64,000 nucleotides of DNA from Fodinicurvata sediminis DSM 21159 (GTDB taxonomy: Bacteria; Pseudomonadota; Alphaproteobacteria; Kiloniellales; DSM-21159): positions 434,001 through 498,000 of the forward strand of contig NZ_ATVH01000013.1 in assembly GCF_000420625.1 (NCBI RefSeq). Reading direction: 5' to 3'. Position 1 is the first letter of the stretch; each line of letters opens with the position of its first letter. Below the pieces are notes generated by a model that made no database searches, had not been told where the DNA came from, and was given only the letters and a program-made list of their open reading frames with translations. The position numbers and the translations under genes were made by a program. Positions 29,429 to 40,110 of this stretch are shown here, piece by piece.

Positions 29429-30706
29429 TTAACGCTCCAGGGCGCGCCAGGCGATGTCCCGGCGGCAGAACCCACCCGGCCAGTCGATGCAATCAATGGC
29501 CTTGTAGGCGCGCTCGCGGGCTGTTGCCAGGTCCGTCCCCAGGGCGCAGACATTCAGGACGCGGCCGCCGGCCGACAGGATGGCGCCATCCGGTGCTTCG
29601 CTGGTCCCTGCATGGAACAGGGTGACGCCCTCCACGGCTGCTGCATTCTCCAGGCCGTGAAGGGTCTCGCCCTTGGCGTAGCCTCCGGGATAGCCTCGGG
29701 CTGCCAGCACCACCGTGATCGCACATTCCGCCCGCCAGCGAATCTCCGCCTCGGCAAGTCGGCCCTCAGTTGTCGCCTGCAACAGGGCGGCAAGGTCGCT
29801 TTCCAGGCGCAGCATGAGGATCTGGCATTCCGGATCCCCGAAGCGGACGTTGTACTCCAGCAGGCGGGGTTCGCCTTCGGGTGTCACCATGAGGCCGGCA
29901 TAGAGCACCCCCTGGTAGGGTGACCCTTCGTCCGCCATGCCAGAGATGGTGGGTTCGATGATTTTGCTCATGACACGGGCCTGCAGGGCCTCGGTCATGA
30001 GCGGTGCGGGCGAATAGGCGCCCATGCCGCCAGTGTTCGGCCCTTTGTCCCCATCGTGGGCACGCTTGTGATCCTGGGCTGAGACCAGGGGCCGTGCGGT
30101 GGTCCCATCGCAGAGCGCGAAGAAACTGACCTCCTCGCCCTCCAGCAATTCCTCGATCACGACTTCCCCGCCGGCGTCTCCGAAGCGTCCGCTGATCAAG
30201 GCGTCTTCCAGCGCGGCCTCGGCTTCCTCAAGGGTCATGGCCACGGTGACCCCCTTGCCGGCCGCCAGGCCATCGGCCTTGACGACAATGGGCGCACCCT
30301 GGCGGTAGAGATAGGCACGCGCCTGCTCCAGATCCGTGAAACGCCCATAGGCGGCCGTGGGAATGCCGTGCCGCGCACAGAGATCCTTCATGAAGGCCTT
30401 GGAACCTTCAAGCCGGGCTGCTGCAGCAGAAGGACCAAAGGCGGCTATGCCCGCCTCTTCCAGGCGATCGGCCAGTCCGGCAACGAGCGGCGCTTCGGGA
30501 CCGATCACTACCAGGTCGATGGCCTGCTGCCAGGCAAAGTCCACCAGACTTTCGATATCCTCAGCTGGAATCCCGACCGATTCTGCACAGGCCTTGGTAC
30601 CGGCGTTGCCGGGCGCGCAGTAGAGCGCGGTGCAGGAAGGAGATCGGGCCAGGGCCCAGCAAAGCGCATGCTCGCGGCCGCCGCCGCCTACCACCAGAAT
30701 CCGCAT
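29429..30706 (-). CDS. purD: Phosphoribosylamine-glycine ligase
   Basis: Second step of purine synthesis: ligates glycine to phosphoribosylamine. The 425-residue ATP-grasp protein starts [19 protein letters not shown] and includes [45 protein letters not shown], the ligase signature region [13 protein letters not shown] and [14 protein letters not shown] chose ATG 30706 by homology; the frame extends to 30772 without likeness. Its divergent neighbour xseA starts 86 bases away. Confidence 0.97.
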   Translation of the reverse strand: MRILVVGGGGREHALCWALARSPSCTALYCAPGNAGTKACAESVGIPAEDIESLVDFAWQQAIDLVVIGPEAPLVAGLADRLEEAGIAAFGPSAAAARLEGSKAFMKDLCARHGIPTAAYGRFTDLEQARAYLYRQGAPIVVKADGLAAGKGVTVAMTLEEAEAALEDALISGRFGDAGGEVVIEELLEGEEVSFFALCDGTTARPLVSAQDHKRAHDGDKGPNTGGMGAYSPAPLMTEALQARVMSKIIEPTISGMADEGSPYQGVLYAGLMVTPEGEPRLLEYNVRFGDPECQILMLRLESDLAALLQATTEGRLAEAEIRWRAECAITVVLAARGYPGGYAKGETLHGLENAAAVEGVTLFHAGTSEAPDGAILSAGGRVLNVCALGTDLATARERAYKAIDCIDWPGGFCRRDIAWRALER

Positions 30707-30792
30707 CGTTCCAACTCGTCCCTTGTTCGCCGAACACCGTCTTGTAGCATGGGCGCACGAACCCGTGAGCAATTCAGAATCCAGAACCCGAC

Positions 30793-32394
30793 ATGTCCAA
30801 GCCTGAACTGCAAGGCAATCTTCCCGAATTCAGCGTCTCGGAGATCAGTGGCGCCATCAAGCGCACCCTGGAAGGTGCCTTCGAGCGTGTACGCATACGC
30901 GGGGAAATCTCGGGATTCAAGCGCGCCGCCTCTGGGCATCTCTATATGACGCTGAAGGACGCCGATGCCGTCATAGACGCCGTGTGCTGGCGCGGTCTGG
31001 CCGGGCGCCTGACTCTGAATCCCGAGGACGGCATGGATGTGGTGGCCACGGGCCGCATCACCTCCTATCCGGCACGATCGAAGTACCAGCTGGTGATCGA
31101 ATCGCTGGAACTGGCCGGTGAAGGCGCGCTTCTGAAGCTGCTGGAGGAGCGCCGCCGCAAGCTGGCCGGTGAAGGCCTGTTCGAAGCCGAACGCAAGCGC
31201 GCCCTGCCTTACCTGCCCCAGGTTATCGGTGTCGTCACCTCACCCACCGGTTCGGTGATCCGTGACATCCTGCATCGCCTCTCCGAGCGCTTTCCCCGCC
31301 ATGTCCTGGTCTGGCCGGTCCTGGTGCAGGGCGAAGGGGCGGCCGAACAGGTCGTGCGCGCCATCGAGGGCTTCAACGCATTGCTGCCCGGTGGGCCGGT
31401 GCCGCGGCCGGACGTGCTGATCGTGGCACGCGGGGGCGGTTCGCTGGAGGATCTCTGGGCTTTCAACGAGGAAATCGTCGTGCGTGCCGCCGCCGCTTCC
31501 GAGATTCCTCTGATCTCCGCTGTTGGCCATGAAACCGATACGACCCTGATCGACTATGCCTCGGATCGGCGGGCTCCCACGCCCACGGCGGCGGCTGAAA
31601 TCGCCGTGCCCGTCCGCGCTGAGCTGGTCAGCATCACCCTGGATCTGGAGCGGCGCCTGCTGGGTGCGGCCCATCGCTGGACGGAGGAGCGCCGCCAGCG
31701 GGTCGAGGGCCTGGCCCGGGGCCTGCCGGATCCGCGCCGCTTGTTGGGCGAGAAACAACAGCAGCTGGATGACCGGACCGAACGCCTGGACGTCGCGGTG
31801 CGGGGGCGTGTCAGCAGCCTGGTCGCCGATTTGCGCGAGTACAGTGGTCGCTTGCCGCATCCGCGCCAGCAGCAGCGCTTTGCCGCTCAGAGCCTGGCCG
31901 CGGTTGGGGAGCGCCTGCAGCCGGCCTTTCGCGCTTTCCTGACGGAGCGCAGCCATGCTCTGCAGCGCATGGTCCTGACGCCGCCGCGCCAGGAACTTAA
32001 ACAGGGGCAACAGGCTCTCGGTCATCTCGGCGAGCGCCTTTCCCCGGCAGCCGAGCGCCGTATGGCGGATGCGGCGGCACAGCTCGATTCGGTGGGGCGC
32101 CTGCTGGAGACCCTATCCTACAAGGCCACTCTGGAACGCGGCTATGCTGTGGTGCGGGGGGAGGAGGCAATCGTGACCCGGGCCGAACAGGTGACAGCCG
32201 GTCAGGACCTGGAAATCGAGTTCGCGGACGGACGTTTGCCGGTTGCAAGCGGTGTTGAGGGTGGCCCACAGGCTGGAGGTGGATCCTCTGCGACGAAAGG
32301 CAGGTCTGGCAGAAACCGAAAGATCAAGGATACCGGCGCGTCCGGCAAGGACCACGCCAATAGCGGAGAGGGCCAGCAAGGGCGCCTGCTCTAG
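30793..32394 (+). CDS. xseA: Exodeoxyribonuclease VII large subunit
   Basis: A 533-residue nuclease subunit. N-terminal OB-fold ([36 protein letters not shown]), catalytic domain with [18 protein letters not shown] and [21 protein letters not shown] plus [28 protein letters not shown], and a coiled-coil C-terminal region. The last 50 residues or so are a low-complexity Gly/Ser/Lys tail beyond the usual core. xseB is not in the window. Confidence 0.96.
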   Translation: MSKPELQGNLPEFSVSEISGAIKRTLEGAFERVRIRGEISGFKRAASGHLYMTLKDADAVIDAVCWRGLAGRLTLNPEDGMDVVATGRITSYPARSKYQLVIESLELAGEGALLKLLEERRRKLAGEGLFEAERKRALPYLPQVIGVVTSPTGSVIRDILHRLSERFPRHVLVWPVLVQGEGAAEQVVRAIEGFNALLPGGPVPRPDVLIVARGGGSLEDLWAFNEEIVVRAAAASEIPLISAVGHETDTTLIDYASDRRAPTPTAAAEIAVPVRAELVSITLDLERRLLGAAHRWTEERRQRVEGLARGLPDPRRLLGEKQQQLDDRTERLDVAVRGRVSSLVADLREYSGRLPHPRQQQRFAAQSLAAVGERLQPAFRAFLTERSHALQRMVLTPPRQELKQGQQALGHLGERLSPAAERRMADAAAQLDSVGRLLETLSYKATLERGYAVVRGEEAIVTRAEQVTAGQDLEIEFADGRLPVASGVEGGPQAGGGSSATKGRSGRNRKIKDTGASGKDHANSGEGQQGRLL

Positions 32395-32431
32395 GGCCAG
32401 TGAATCAGGGCAGGTGTCTCGGGACTGTGTG

Positions 32432-33052
32432 TCAGGATTGGCGCAGGGGGTCGAAGAAGACCCGCATCAATGCGCGGGCATCCTCGGGCATGGAGTAGCT
32501 TTCCGGGGCACTGAGGTAATCCGTGAAGATCCCGATCATGTAGCTGTGGAACGCCAGGGCCAGTATAGACCCGGATACACTGCTGCGGATCTGGCCCTGC
32601 GCCAAGAGCCGATCAAAAAAAGAAGTCAGCGCTGTGGTCAGTTCCTGGCGGGTTTGCCGGTTGCGTTCACTGAGTGCTTCCATGCTGCTCGATTTTTCGC
32701 ATTTTAGCAGGATGACCGTGTAGACCTTCCTGAGGCGCTCGTCCTCATGAACACTTGTCAGGGACTCGATACAGAAATTCTCGAGTTCATAAAGATTATC
32801 TTCACGATTTCCCTCCTGAATCACGCGGAAGAACATCTCACGCATGGGCAGATTGACCCGCTCATGCATCTCGGTGAACAGATGCAACTTATTCTTGAAA
32901 TGCCAGTAGATGGCACCGCGTGTGACACCGGCTTCGCGCGCAATCATGTCGAGGGTGGTGTGCGCCACGCCGCGTTCATAGAAGACGTTTTCTGCAGCAG
33001 AGATGATTTTCTGGCGTGTCTCTTCAGCTTCTTCCTTGGTGCGGCGTGCCAT
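32432..33052 (-). CDS. TetR/AcrR-family repressor of the adjacent RND pump
   Basis: A 206-residue regulator with an N-terminal TetR helix-turn-helix (TTLDMIAREAGVTRGAIYWHFKNK, residues about 33-56) and a ligand-binding C-terminal part of AcrR/TtgR type (NLPMREMFFRVIQEGN, ENFCIESLTSV). ATG 33052 gives the usual MARRTKEEA start. It is divergent from the RND operon, the standard arrangement of a local pump repressor. Third positions are somewhat less GC-rich than in surrounding genes. Confidence 0.92.
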   Translation of the reverse strand: MARRTKEEAEETRQKIISAAENVFYERGVAHTTLDMIAREAGVTRGAIYWHFKNKLHLFTEMHERVNLPMREMFFRVIQEGNREDNLYELENFCIESLTSVHEDERLRKVYTVILLKCEKSSSMEALSERNRQTRQELTTALTSFFDRLLAQGQIRSSVSGSILALAFHSYMIGIFTDYLSAPESYSMPEDARALMRVFFDPLRQS

Positions 33053-33231
33053 CGGTCTATCTTGCCTGTGAGAATTTTGAGTATTGCAAACGATCGTGTA
33101 TGTATGTAAAAACCACTTGCAAGGCGGTTGCAAGACAAAAACTTCCTGTTATGCACGGGTTGATGGTTTCGCGGGGCAACCTTCTGAAAATCCGTTCATC
33201 CGGCCAATCAAAATTTGAGAAAGACTGAGGC
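33053..33231. promoter_or_regulatory. TetR-RND divergent promoter region with two operator candidates
   Basis: A perfect inverted repeat CTTGCAA-5-TTGCAAG lies at 33116-33134. Its right arm contains TTGCAA (33128-33133), which with TATGCA (33150-33155) makes a plausible pump promoter (16-base spacer). A second imperfect repeat at 33082-33111 (TATTGCAAAC and GTGTATGTATG elements) resembles TtgR/AcrR-type operators as I remember them. Either could bind the divergent repressor. Confidence 0.5.
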
Positions 33232-34446
33232 ATGCGCACTTCAGCGACGACAAGTGGTTTCCTGCTGCGTGGTCTTGCAGTGGCATCCCTGGCTGCACTT
33301 CTTGCGGCTTGCGGCAATGAAAACAACGCAAACGCCCAGGGTGCTGGGGGTGGGGAACGCCCGCCTCCACAGGTGAGCGTTATGACGACGGAAACCGAGG
33401 ATGCCGAGATTATCCAGGACTATGCCGGCCGCGTGCGTGGATCGCGCGAGGTCGAGGTGCGCGCGCGTGTCGAAGGCATCCTGCAGAAGCGTCTTTACGA
33501 TGAAGGGCAGATTGTCAAAAAGGACGACGCGCTATTTGCGATCGATCCCGAGCCCTTCGCTTTGTCGCTCCAGGCAGCGCGTGCCGAGCGCGATCGTGCC
33601 GAAGCCGAGTTGCAGCAGGCACAACGCGAGTGGAACCGTGTCTCGCGCCTCTACGATCAGAACGCCATAAGTGAACGCGAACGGGATTCCTCCCTGTCCG
33701 CTCTTGAGCTGGCACGGGCCTCGCTTTCGATGGCCAATGCAAAGGTCGATCAGCAACGCCTGCAACTGGATTACACGGATGTAGTTGCGCCGATAGGAGG
33801 TGTGACCAGCCTGGAAGCCCAATCCGAAGGCAGCCTGGTGGAACCGGGCGCCCTTTTGACCCGAATCACGCAGCTGGATCCGGTTCATGTCAGATTTGCC
33901 CTGCCCGAAAACGATGCCGGCCTGCAGCAGCGCGCCCGCGAGGCCATGAGCCAGGGCAATGGTGGAGCGCACAGGCGTGATGCCACCCTGATCCTGCCCG
34001 ATGGACAGAAATACGAGCGTGAGGGACATATCGATTTTACGGCCAGTACGATTGATCCCCAGACCGGGACCGTTTCTGCGCGTGCCATCTTCCCAAATCC
34101 GGACAATACCGTCGTTCCCGGTCAGTTCGTGCGGGTGCGCATGCTGCTCAGAACCCTGGAGGACGCGATCGTCATACCGCAGCAGGCTGTGGGAGAGAAC
34201 ACCCAGGGCGCACGCGTTTTCGTGGTCGATGACGAGGGCGTTGCGCATGCCCGTACCGTGGAACTGGGGCCGATCGTCCAGAACCGGCAAGTGGTGACCT
34301 CGGGGCTGGAAGCGGGCGAGAAGGTGATCGTGAACGGGCAGGTTGCCGTGCAGGATGGCATGACCGTCAATCCGCAGGAGGCTTCGGATGACTCTTCCGG
34401 TGAACAGACGGCTGAGCAAGGGGCTGCCTCCGAGGAGGGCAACTGA
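33232..34446 (+). CDS. RND efflux periplasmic adaptor lipoprotein (AcrA/MexA family)
   Basis: A 404-residue membrane-fusion protein with lipobox LLAAC (lipidated Cys27). It has a split lipoyl domain (VRGSREVEVRARVEGILQKRLYDEGQIVKKDDALFAIDP and YTDVVAPIGGVTSLE), a coiled-coil hairpin between them and the beta-barrel/MP domains (FVRVRMLLRTLEDAIVIPQQAV). It bridges the inner-membrane pump and the outer-membrane channel. The stop overlaps the pump start by one base. The C-terminal tail is Glu/Ser-rich. Confidence 0.95.
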   Translation: MRTSATTSGFLLRGLAVASLAALLAACGNENNANAQGAGGGERPPPQVSVMTTETEDAEIIQDYAGRVRGSREVEVRARVEGILQKRLYDEGQIVKKDDALFAIDPEPFALSLQAARAERDRAEAELQQAQREWNRVSRLYDQNAISERERDSSLSALELARASLSMANAKVDQQRLQLDYTDVVAPIGGVTSLEAQSEGSLVEPGALLTRITQLDPVHVRFALPENDAGLQQRAREAMSQGNGGAHRRDATLILPDGQKYEREGHIDFTASTIDPQTGTVSARAIFPNPDNTVVPGQFVRVRMLLRTLEDAIVIPQQAVGENTQGARVFVVDDEGVAHARTVELGPIVQNRQVVTSGLEAGEKVIVNGQVAVQDGMTVNPQEASDDSSGEQTAEQGAASEEGN

Positions 34447-37400
34447 TGCTCCGTTTCTTCATCGACCGGCCGATCTTTGCTTCCGTCATCTCCATCATCA
34501 TTGTCCTGGCCGGCCTGGCTGCCATCCGGATCCTGCCGGTGGAGCAGTATCCCGACGTTGTGCCGCCCCAGATTGTCGTACAGGCGAGCTATCCCGGCGC
34601 CAGTGCCCAGGCGATCGCGGACTCCGTGGCAGCACCTCTGGAGCAGGAGATCAACGGCGTCGATGACATGATCTACATGGAGTCCACCAATACGGACTCC
34701 GGCAGCATGAGCCTGACGGTCACCTTCGAGATCGGGACCGACCCGGACCAGGCCACCATCAACGTGAACAACCGCGTCCAGGCGGCCATGTCCCGCCTGC
34801 CCCAGTCGGTTCGCGACCAGGGTGTGCGCGTCGAGGCGCGTTCCAGCAGTATCCTGATGGTGCCGGTCCTTTTCTCGCCCGAGGGAACCTACGACCCGCT
34901 CTATATCAGCAACTATGCCCTGCTGAATGTCCTGGATGAACTTGTTCGCCTGCCCGGGGTCGGTGACGCATCGCTGTTCGGAGCACAGGACTATTCCATG
35001 CGCATCTGGCTGCGCCCGGACAAGTTGGCGCAGTTCGACCTGACGCCTGCCGACGTGGCGATGGCCCTGCGCGAGCAGAATGCCCAGTTTGCAGCAGGCC
35101 TGATGGGGTCGGAGCCGTCGCCAGAGGACCAGGTCTTCACCTATTCCATCACCACGGAAGGCCAGCTTCAGGACCCTGAGGAGTTCGAGAACATCATCCT
35201 ACGCTCGAACGACGACGGATCCGTGTTGCGGCTGGGCGATGTGGCGAACGCTCAGCTGGGGGCCCAGGACTATTCCTTCTCGGCCACCTACAACGGCCAG
35301 GCCGCCGTGCCCATCGGGATCTATCTGCAGCCGGGTGCCAACGCCCTGGAAACAGCCGAGAACGTCCAGAACCTTCTCACCGATCTGGAATCGCGCTTCC
35401 CCGATGATCTGGATTACAGCGTGCCCTATGACACCACCGAGTTTGTCGAGGCTTCGGTCGAGGAGGTGGTGACGACCCTGTTGATCGCTCTGGGGCTGGT
35501 GACCCTTGTCACCTTCCTGTTCGTTCAGCGCTTGCGCGCCACGCTGATCCCGGTGATCGCCATCCCGATCTCGCTGATCGGAACCTTTGCCGGCATGCTG
35601 GCGCTTGGGTTCTCGATCAACCTGCTGACTCTGTTCGGCCTGGTCCTGGCCATTGGCATCGTGGTCGATGATGCCATTGTGGTGCTGGAGAATGTGGACA
35701 GGCTGATCAAGGAAGAGGGGATGACGGCCCACGACGCGGCGGTTGCCACCATGAAACAGGTGGCGGGTGCCGTGGTGGCTGCCACCCTGACTCTGATCTC
35801 CGTCTTTGCACCGGTCGCCTTCCTGGGTGGCATGACGGGCGAGCTCTACCGCCAGTTCGCCGTGACCATTGCAGTTTCGGTGATGTTCTCGGGCATTGTC
35901 GCGCTGACATTGGCGCCCGCACTCTCGGCCCTGCTGCTGGGCAAGGAGGATTCGGGCAAGGAGTCTTGGTTTTTCCGCTACTTCAATTCCGGATTCCAGA
36001 AGATATCGAATGGCTACGCGAACACTGTGCAGTGGTTCCTGCGGCATGCCGTCCTGGGCATCCTGGTGTTCGTGGTCGTGATCGGTTCGGTGGCCTTCCT
36101 GATCAATCGCCTGCCGCCGGGCCTGGTGCCGCAGGAAGACCAGGGCGTCGCCCTAGTGGCCTATCAGCTGCCTCCTGTTTCGGCGCTGGGGCGCACGGAG
36201 GCGGTGCGAGACAAGGTCTCCAAGATGCTGCTGTCCATGGAGGAGATCGAGGATTACACGACCTTCGCGGGCTATGACATCATCGCCAGTTCACAGCGTA
36301 CTTCGGCAGGTGTCGGCTTCGCCAACCTGACAGATTGGGACGAACGCCAAGGGCCGGGCCAGGATGCCCAGTCTGTGGCCGGAAAGATCATGGGGGCCGG
36401 GGCACAGGTGCCTGAGGCCACGGTTATATCCTTCCTGCCTCCGCCGATCATGGGCCTGTCCCTGACCGGTGGCGTTGAAGGCTATCTTCAGGTGCGCGGC
36501 GACAGTACGCCCGAGGAGATCCGTGCCCTGGGCAACAAGCTTGCGGCAGAGGCCAACCAACGTCCCGAGCTGACCAATGTGCGCACGACGCTGGAGACGG
36601 ATATACCGCGTTACCAGGCGGATGTGGATCGCGAGAAGGCCAAGGCGGCCGGAGTGCCCATCAATTCCATTTTCCAGGCCATGCAGAGCACCTTCGGGGC
36701 CATGTATATCAATGACTTCACCTTTCAGGGGCGGAACTGGCAGGTGAATCTGCAGTCCGAAGGAGAATTCCGCAGCAAACCAGAAGACCTGCGCCGGGTC
36801 TTCGTGCGCTCCGAGGAAGGGAACATGATTCCTCTCAGCTCCTTGGTGGATCTGGAGCGCAAGCCCGGCCCCGACATCATCAATCGCTTCAATGTCTATT
36901 CCGCAGCCAAGATGATGGCCGATGCTGCCCCGGGCTACACGACCGGTCAGGCCAAGAATGCCATGGAGGAGGTTGCGGCCGGCATCCTGACCCCGCAAAG
37001 CCAGCTTGGCTGGATCGGTGAGGCCTATCAGCTGGATGCCGCTGCAGGATCCGGTCAGCTTGCCTTTCTGATGGGCATGGTCATGGTCTTCCTGATCCTC
37101 TCGGCCAAGTACGAGCGCTGGGCCCTGCCCATAGCTGTCCTGACCGCAGTGCCGTTCGGAATTCTGGGGGCCGCGCTTGCGGTCTTCCTGAGCGGTTTGC
37201 CCAATGACGTCTATTTCCAGGTGGGCCTGCTGGTCCTGATCGGCCTCTCGGCCAAGAACGCAATCCTGATTGTCGAGTTTGCCGACCAGAATCGCAAGGA
37301 AGGCATGGCAACCATGGATGCGGCGATGGCCGCTGTCCGGCAGCGCTTCCGGGCCATCATCATGACCTCGCTGACCTTCATCATCGGAACCATGCCGCTG

Positions 37401-37595
37401 GTGTTCTCCACGGGTGCGGGGGCGGCCAGCCGCGTCGAGATCGGCACCGTTGTTGTCGGTGGCATGATCGCGGCCAGCTCCCTGGCACTGATCTTCGTGC
37501 CGCTGTTCTACAAGCTGATTGTCGACGGTTCGGACCGTCTGTTTGGCCGCCACAAGCAGACCGGCAGCAAGGAAGGAAAGACCGAGAATGCATAA
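34446..37595 (+). CDS. RND efflux transporter, hydrophobe/amphiphile (AcrB/MexB) type
   Basis: A 1049-residue proton-driven multidrug pump of normal HAE1 length. Characteristic parts are MLRFFIDRPIFASVISIIIVLAGLAAI at the start, the proton-relay aspartates in GIVVDDAIVVLENVDRL (TM4), the conserved lysine in GLSAKNAILIVEFA (TM10) and SYPGASAQAIADSVAAPLEQEINGV in the porter domain. With the adaptor upstream and an outer-membrane factor downstream it forms a complete tripartite pump, probably repressed by the divergent TetR. Confidence 0.97.
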   Translation: MLRFFIDRPIFASVISIIIVLAGLAAIRILPVEQYPDVVPPQIVVQASYPGASAQAIADSVAAPLEQEINGVDDMIYMESTNTDSGSMSLTVTFEIGTDPDQATINVNNRVQAAMSRLPQSVRDQGVRVEARSSSILMVPVLFSPEGTYDPLYISNYALLNVLDELVRLPGVGDASLFGAQDYSMRIWLRPDKLAQFDLTPADVAMALREQNAQFAAGLMGSEPSPEDQVFTYSITTEGQLQDPEEFENIILRSNDDGSVLRLGDVANAQLGAQDYSFSATYNGQAAVPIGIYLQPGANALETAENVQNLLTDLESRFPDDLDYSVPYDTTEFVEASVEEVVTTLLIALGLVTLVTFLFVQRLRATLIPVIAIPISLIGTFAGMLALGFSINLLTLFGLVLAIGIVVDDAIVVLENVDRLIKEEGMTAHDAAVATMKQVAGAVVAATLTLISVFAPVAFLGGMTGELYRQFAVTIAVSVMFSGIVALTLAPALSALLLGKEDSGKESWFFRYFNSGFQKISNGYANTVQWFLRHAVLGILVFVVVIGSVAFLINRLPPGLVPQEDQGVALVAYQLPPVSALGRTEAVRDKVSKMLLSMEEIEDYTTFAGYDIIASSQRTSAGVGFANLTDWDERQGPGQDAQSVAGKIMGAGAQVPEATVISFLPPPIMGLSLTGGVEGYLQVRGDSTPEEIRALGNKLAAEANQRPELTNVRTTLETDIPRYQADVDREKAKAAGVPINSIFQAMQSTFGAMYINDFTFQGRNWQVNLQSEGEFRSKPEDLRRVFVRSEEGNMIPLSSLVDLERKPGPDIINRFNVYSAAKMMADAAPGYTTGQAKNAMEEVAAGILTPQSQLGWIGEAYQLDAAAGSGQLAFLMGMVMVFLILSAKYERWALPIAVLTAVPFGILGAALAVFLSGLPNDVYFQVGLLVLIGLSAKNAILIVEFADQNRKEGMATMDAAMAAVRQRFRAIIMTSLTFIIGTMPLVFSTGAGAASRVEIGTVVVGGMIAASSLALIFVPLFYKLIVDGSDRLFGRHKQTGSKEGKTENA

Positions 37596-39048
37596 GAAGC
37601 TGCATCATCAGGCCCTGTCGCTACTTGCAGCTGCCTTTCTGGCGGGCTGCGCCATGGGCCCGGATTACGAGGCCCCTGAGATCGACCTTCCCCAGGAGCT
37701 GCCGGAGCACAGCCTGCTGACGGAAGCCGAGCGGGAAGGCTGGGAGGACTGGTGGACGCGCTTTGACGATCCCACACTGAGCCTTCTGGTGAACCGGGCC
37801 ATGGACCAGAACCTGGACATTCGCCTGCGCGCACAGCAGATCCAGGAAGCGCGGGCGCGTCTGGGCCTGGCCGAGGCCAACCGCCTGCCGACCCTGGACG
37901 GCCAGGCCGAGGCCACACGCCAGAGCCCGTCGGAGCGTTCAACCATTCCGCCCTCAACGGGAGAAGCTCAGAATCTCTATCAGCTTTCGGGGCAGTTGGG
38001 CTACGAAATCGACCTCTGGGGACGGTTGGCGCGCAGTCAGGAAGCGGCGGAAGCCTCGCTGGAGGAATCGGTTTTCGCACATGACGCCATCGAATTGGCC
38101 ACGATCACGGATGTGGTGACGACCTATACCAATCTGCGAGCGGCCCAGCGCGAAGTCGCCATCCTGGAGAGCACCATCGAGAGCCGCGAGGAGACCCTAT
38201 CGCTCGAGCAGGCCCGTTATGACGCCGGTGAAACCGATGCACTGGTCCTGCGCCAGGCGGAATCCGAACTGGCAACGACGCGCGCTCAACTGCCTGGGGC
38301 CCAGCAAAGAGTGGAACAGTTGCGCAGTGCACTGGCGGTCCTCGTTGGAATGAGCCCGCGAGAATTGATGGATGAGCTTCAATTTGGCCCGGGTGAGCTG
38401 ACCGATCTCAACCTGCCCGACCAGGTTCCTTCCGTCTTGCCTTCGGAGCTTCTCAAGCGGCGTCCCGACCTGAGATCGGCGGAGGCGAGCCTTATGGCGG
38501 CGACGGCCCAGATCGGTGTGGCCGAGGCCGAGCGATTCCCTCAGCTGAATCTGAGTTTCCTCCTGGGCAGCACGGCCATCGAGTTCGCCGACATGCTGAC
38601 GGCGCCGGCAACCACTTGGACCAAGGGAGCCTCTGTTATGGGACCCCTCCTTGATTTCGGGCGCGGTGCGGCGCGGGTGGACACGGCCGAGGCCCTGCGC
38701 GACCAGGCCGAGACCCAGTACCGCATGACGGTCCTGACGGCCTTCCAGGAAGTGCGGGATGCCCTGACGCTCTATCAGACTTCGGCCGAGCGCGTGGAAA
38801 GCGTGCGCCGGCAGGTCGAAGCTATCCAGGATACCGTGCGTATGGCGCAATTGCGCTATGACGAGGGCTTCGTCGGGTTCATCGACGTTCTGGACGCCCA
38901 GCGCAACCTTCTGGACGCGGAATTGGCCCTGGTCGATGCCATGCGGGCGCGCCTGAATGCAACGGCATCGCTGTTCAAGGCCCTGGGCGGCGGCTGGGAG
39001 GAACAGCTCTCGCCGCTGGCCGCCGACAGCGAGAGCGCAAGCCAGTGA
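37588..39048 (+). CDS. Outer-membrane efflux lipoprotein, NodT/OprM family
   Basis: A 486-residue TolC-type channel lipoprotein with lipobox FLAGC (Cys21). Two outer-membrane-efflux repeats are visible, with family stretches DYEAPEIDLP, GYEIDLWGRL, LKRRPDLRSAEASLMAATAQIGVAEAERFPQLNL and the C-terminal QLRYDEGFVGFIDVLDAQRNLLDAE. Start ATG 37588 overlaps the pump gene by eight bases. It completes the RND system. Confidence 0.95.
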   Translation: MHKKLHHQALSLLAAAFLAGCAMGPDYEAPEIDLPQELPEHSLLTEAEREGWEDWWTRFDDPTLSLLVNRAMDQNLDIRLRAQQIQEARARLGLAEANRLPTLDGQAEATRQSPSERSTIPPSTGEAQNLYQLSGQLGYEIDLWGRLARSQEAAEASLEESVFAHDAIELATITDVVTTYTNLRAAQREVAILESTIESREETLSLEQARYDAGETDALVLRQAESELATTRAQLPGAQQRVEQLRSALAVLVGMSPRELMDELQFGPGELTDLNLPDQVPSVLPSELLKRRPDLRSAEASLMAATAQIGVAEAERFPQLNLSFLLGSTAIEFADMLTAPATTWTKGASVMGPLLDFGRGAARVDTAEALRDQAETQYRMTVLTAFQEVRDALTLYQTSAERVESVRRQVEAIQDTVRMAQLRYDEGFVGFIDVLDAQRNLLDAELALVDAMRARLNATASLFKALGGGWEEQLSPLAADSESASQ

Positions 39049-39089
39049 GCGTGCGGGCCGCACCAGCGACCTAGAGGGACGGACGCAGC

Positions 39090-39971
39090 ATGCGCCTGGC
39101 CGTGATTTACAATCCGGCTGCCGGCCTGCGCCAACGCCGGGTCTATCTGAACGTTCTGGAACAGCTACGCTCGCAGGATTGCGATATCCTGGAGATGCCC
39201 ACCCGCCATGCCGGCCATGGCGAAGCGATCGCACGCAGGCTGACGCCCGCGACCTGCGACCGGGTGGTGGCCGCGGGGGGAGACGGGACAGTCAACGAGG
39301 TCGCCAACGGCCTGCTGGCCAACAGGGTCGGGGGTCAGGACCTGCCACTGGCGATCCTACCCCTGGGTACGGCGAACGTTCTGGCGCGCGAAATCGGATT
39401 GCCAAGAAGGCTGCAGTCGATCGTACGCTTTATCCGAGAGGGACAGCCGCGGCCCGTTTCGGTGGGCCGTGTCAATGACCGGCATTTCCTGCTGATGGCC
39501 GGCGTTGGTTTCGATGCCCACGTGGTGACCGGCGTACGCTGGCCCCTGAAACGGCGCATCGGCAAACTGGCCTATGTCGTGGAGACGCTGCGGCAGTTGC
39601 TTGTCTACGACTATCCGGAGTATCGCCTGCAGGTCGACGGACAGGCGCTGCGGGCCTGTTCTGTCATTGTTGCCAATGCACGTCATTACGGGGGCCGATA
39701 CAGGGCTGCGCCTGCTGCACGGCTTGAGGCCGATAGCCTGGAAGTCTGCCTTTTTACACGCAAGGGGCGCTTGCACGCCGCAAAGTATGCGGCCGCCCTT
39801 GTCCTGGGTTTCCTGCATCGCTTGCCTGATGTGCACTATCGAAAGGCCAACTGCGTTCTGGTGGAAGGCCCATTGCAGGATCCTGTCCAGGGCGATGGAG
39901 ACTGGATCGGCACGCTGCCTTGCGAGATAACCCTTTGCCCTTCCGCCCTGACACTGGTTTTTCCGCGATAA
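39090..39971 (+). CDS. Diacylglycerol kinase-family lipid kinase
   Basis: A 293-residue DAGK_cat protein. The nucleotide motif GGDGTVNEVANGLL and the following PLGTANVLAREIG are diagnostic; the N-terminus NPAAGLRQRR also fits. It likely phosphorylates a lipid such as diacylglycerol, or a sphingoid or other lipid as in YegS. It starts 42 bases after the efflux operon on the same strand and may be read through from it. Confidence 0.9.
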   Translation: MRLAVIYNPAAGLRQRRVYLNVLEQLRSQDCDILEMPTRHAGHGEAIARRLTPATCDRVVAAGGDGTVNEVANGLLANRVGGQDLPLAILPLGTANVLAREIGLPRRLQSIVRFIREGQPRPVSVGRVNDRHFLLMAGVGFDAHVVTGVRWPLKRRIGKLAYVVETLRQLLVYDYPEYRLQVDGQALRACSVIVANARHYGGRYRAAPAARLEADSLEVCLFTRKGRLHAAKYAAALVLGFLHRLPDVHYRKANCVLVEGPLQDPVQGDGDWIGTLPCEITLCPSALTLVFPR

Positions 39972-40110
39972 GCCGTTTTGTTGTGCAGCGCAAAATGAGC
40001 GTCAGCGGTCGCATCTGCGATACTATTGACCGTAGTGTCGTATATTCTTGACCCGCCTTGGCTGATTCGGTCAGGCTTCCCCACAGCTTTGTTCTTTTCC
40101 GGTCGCTTCC

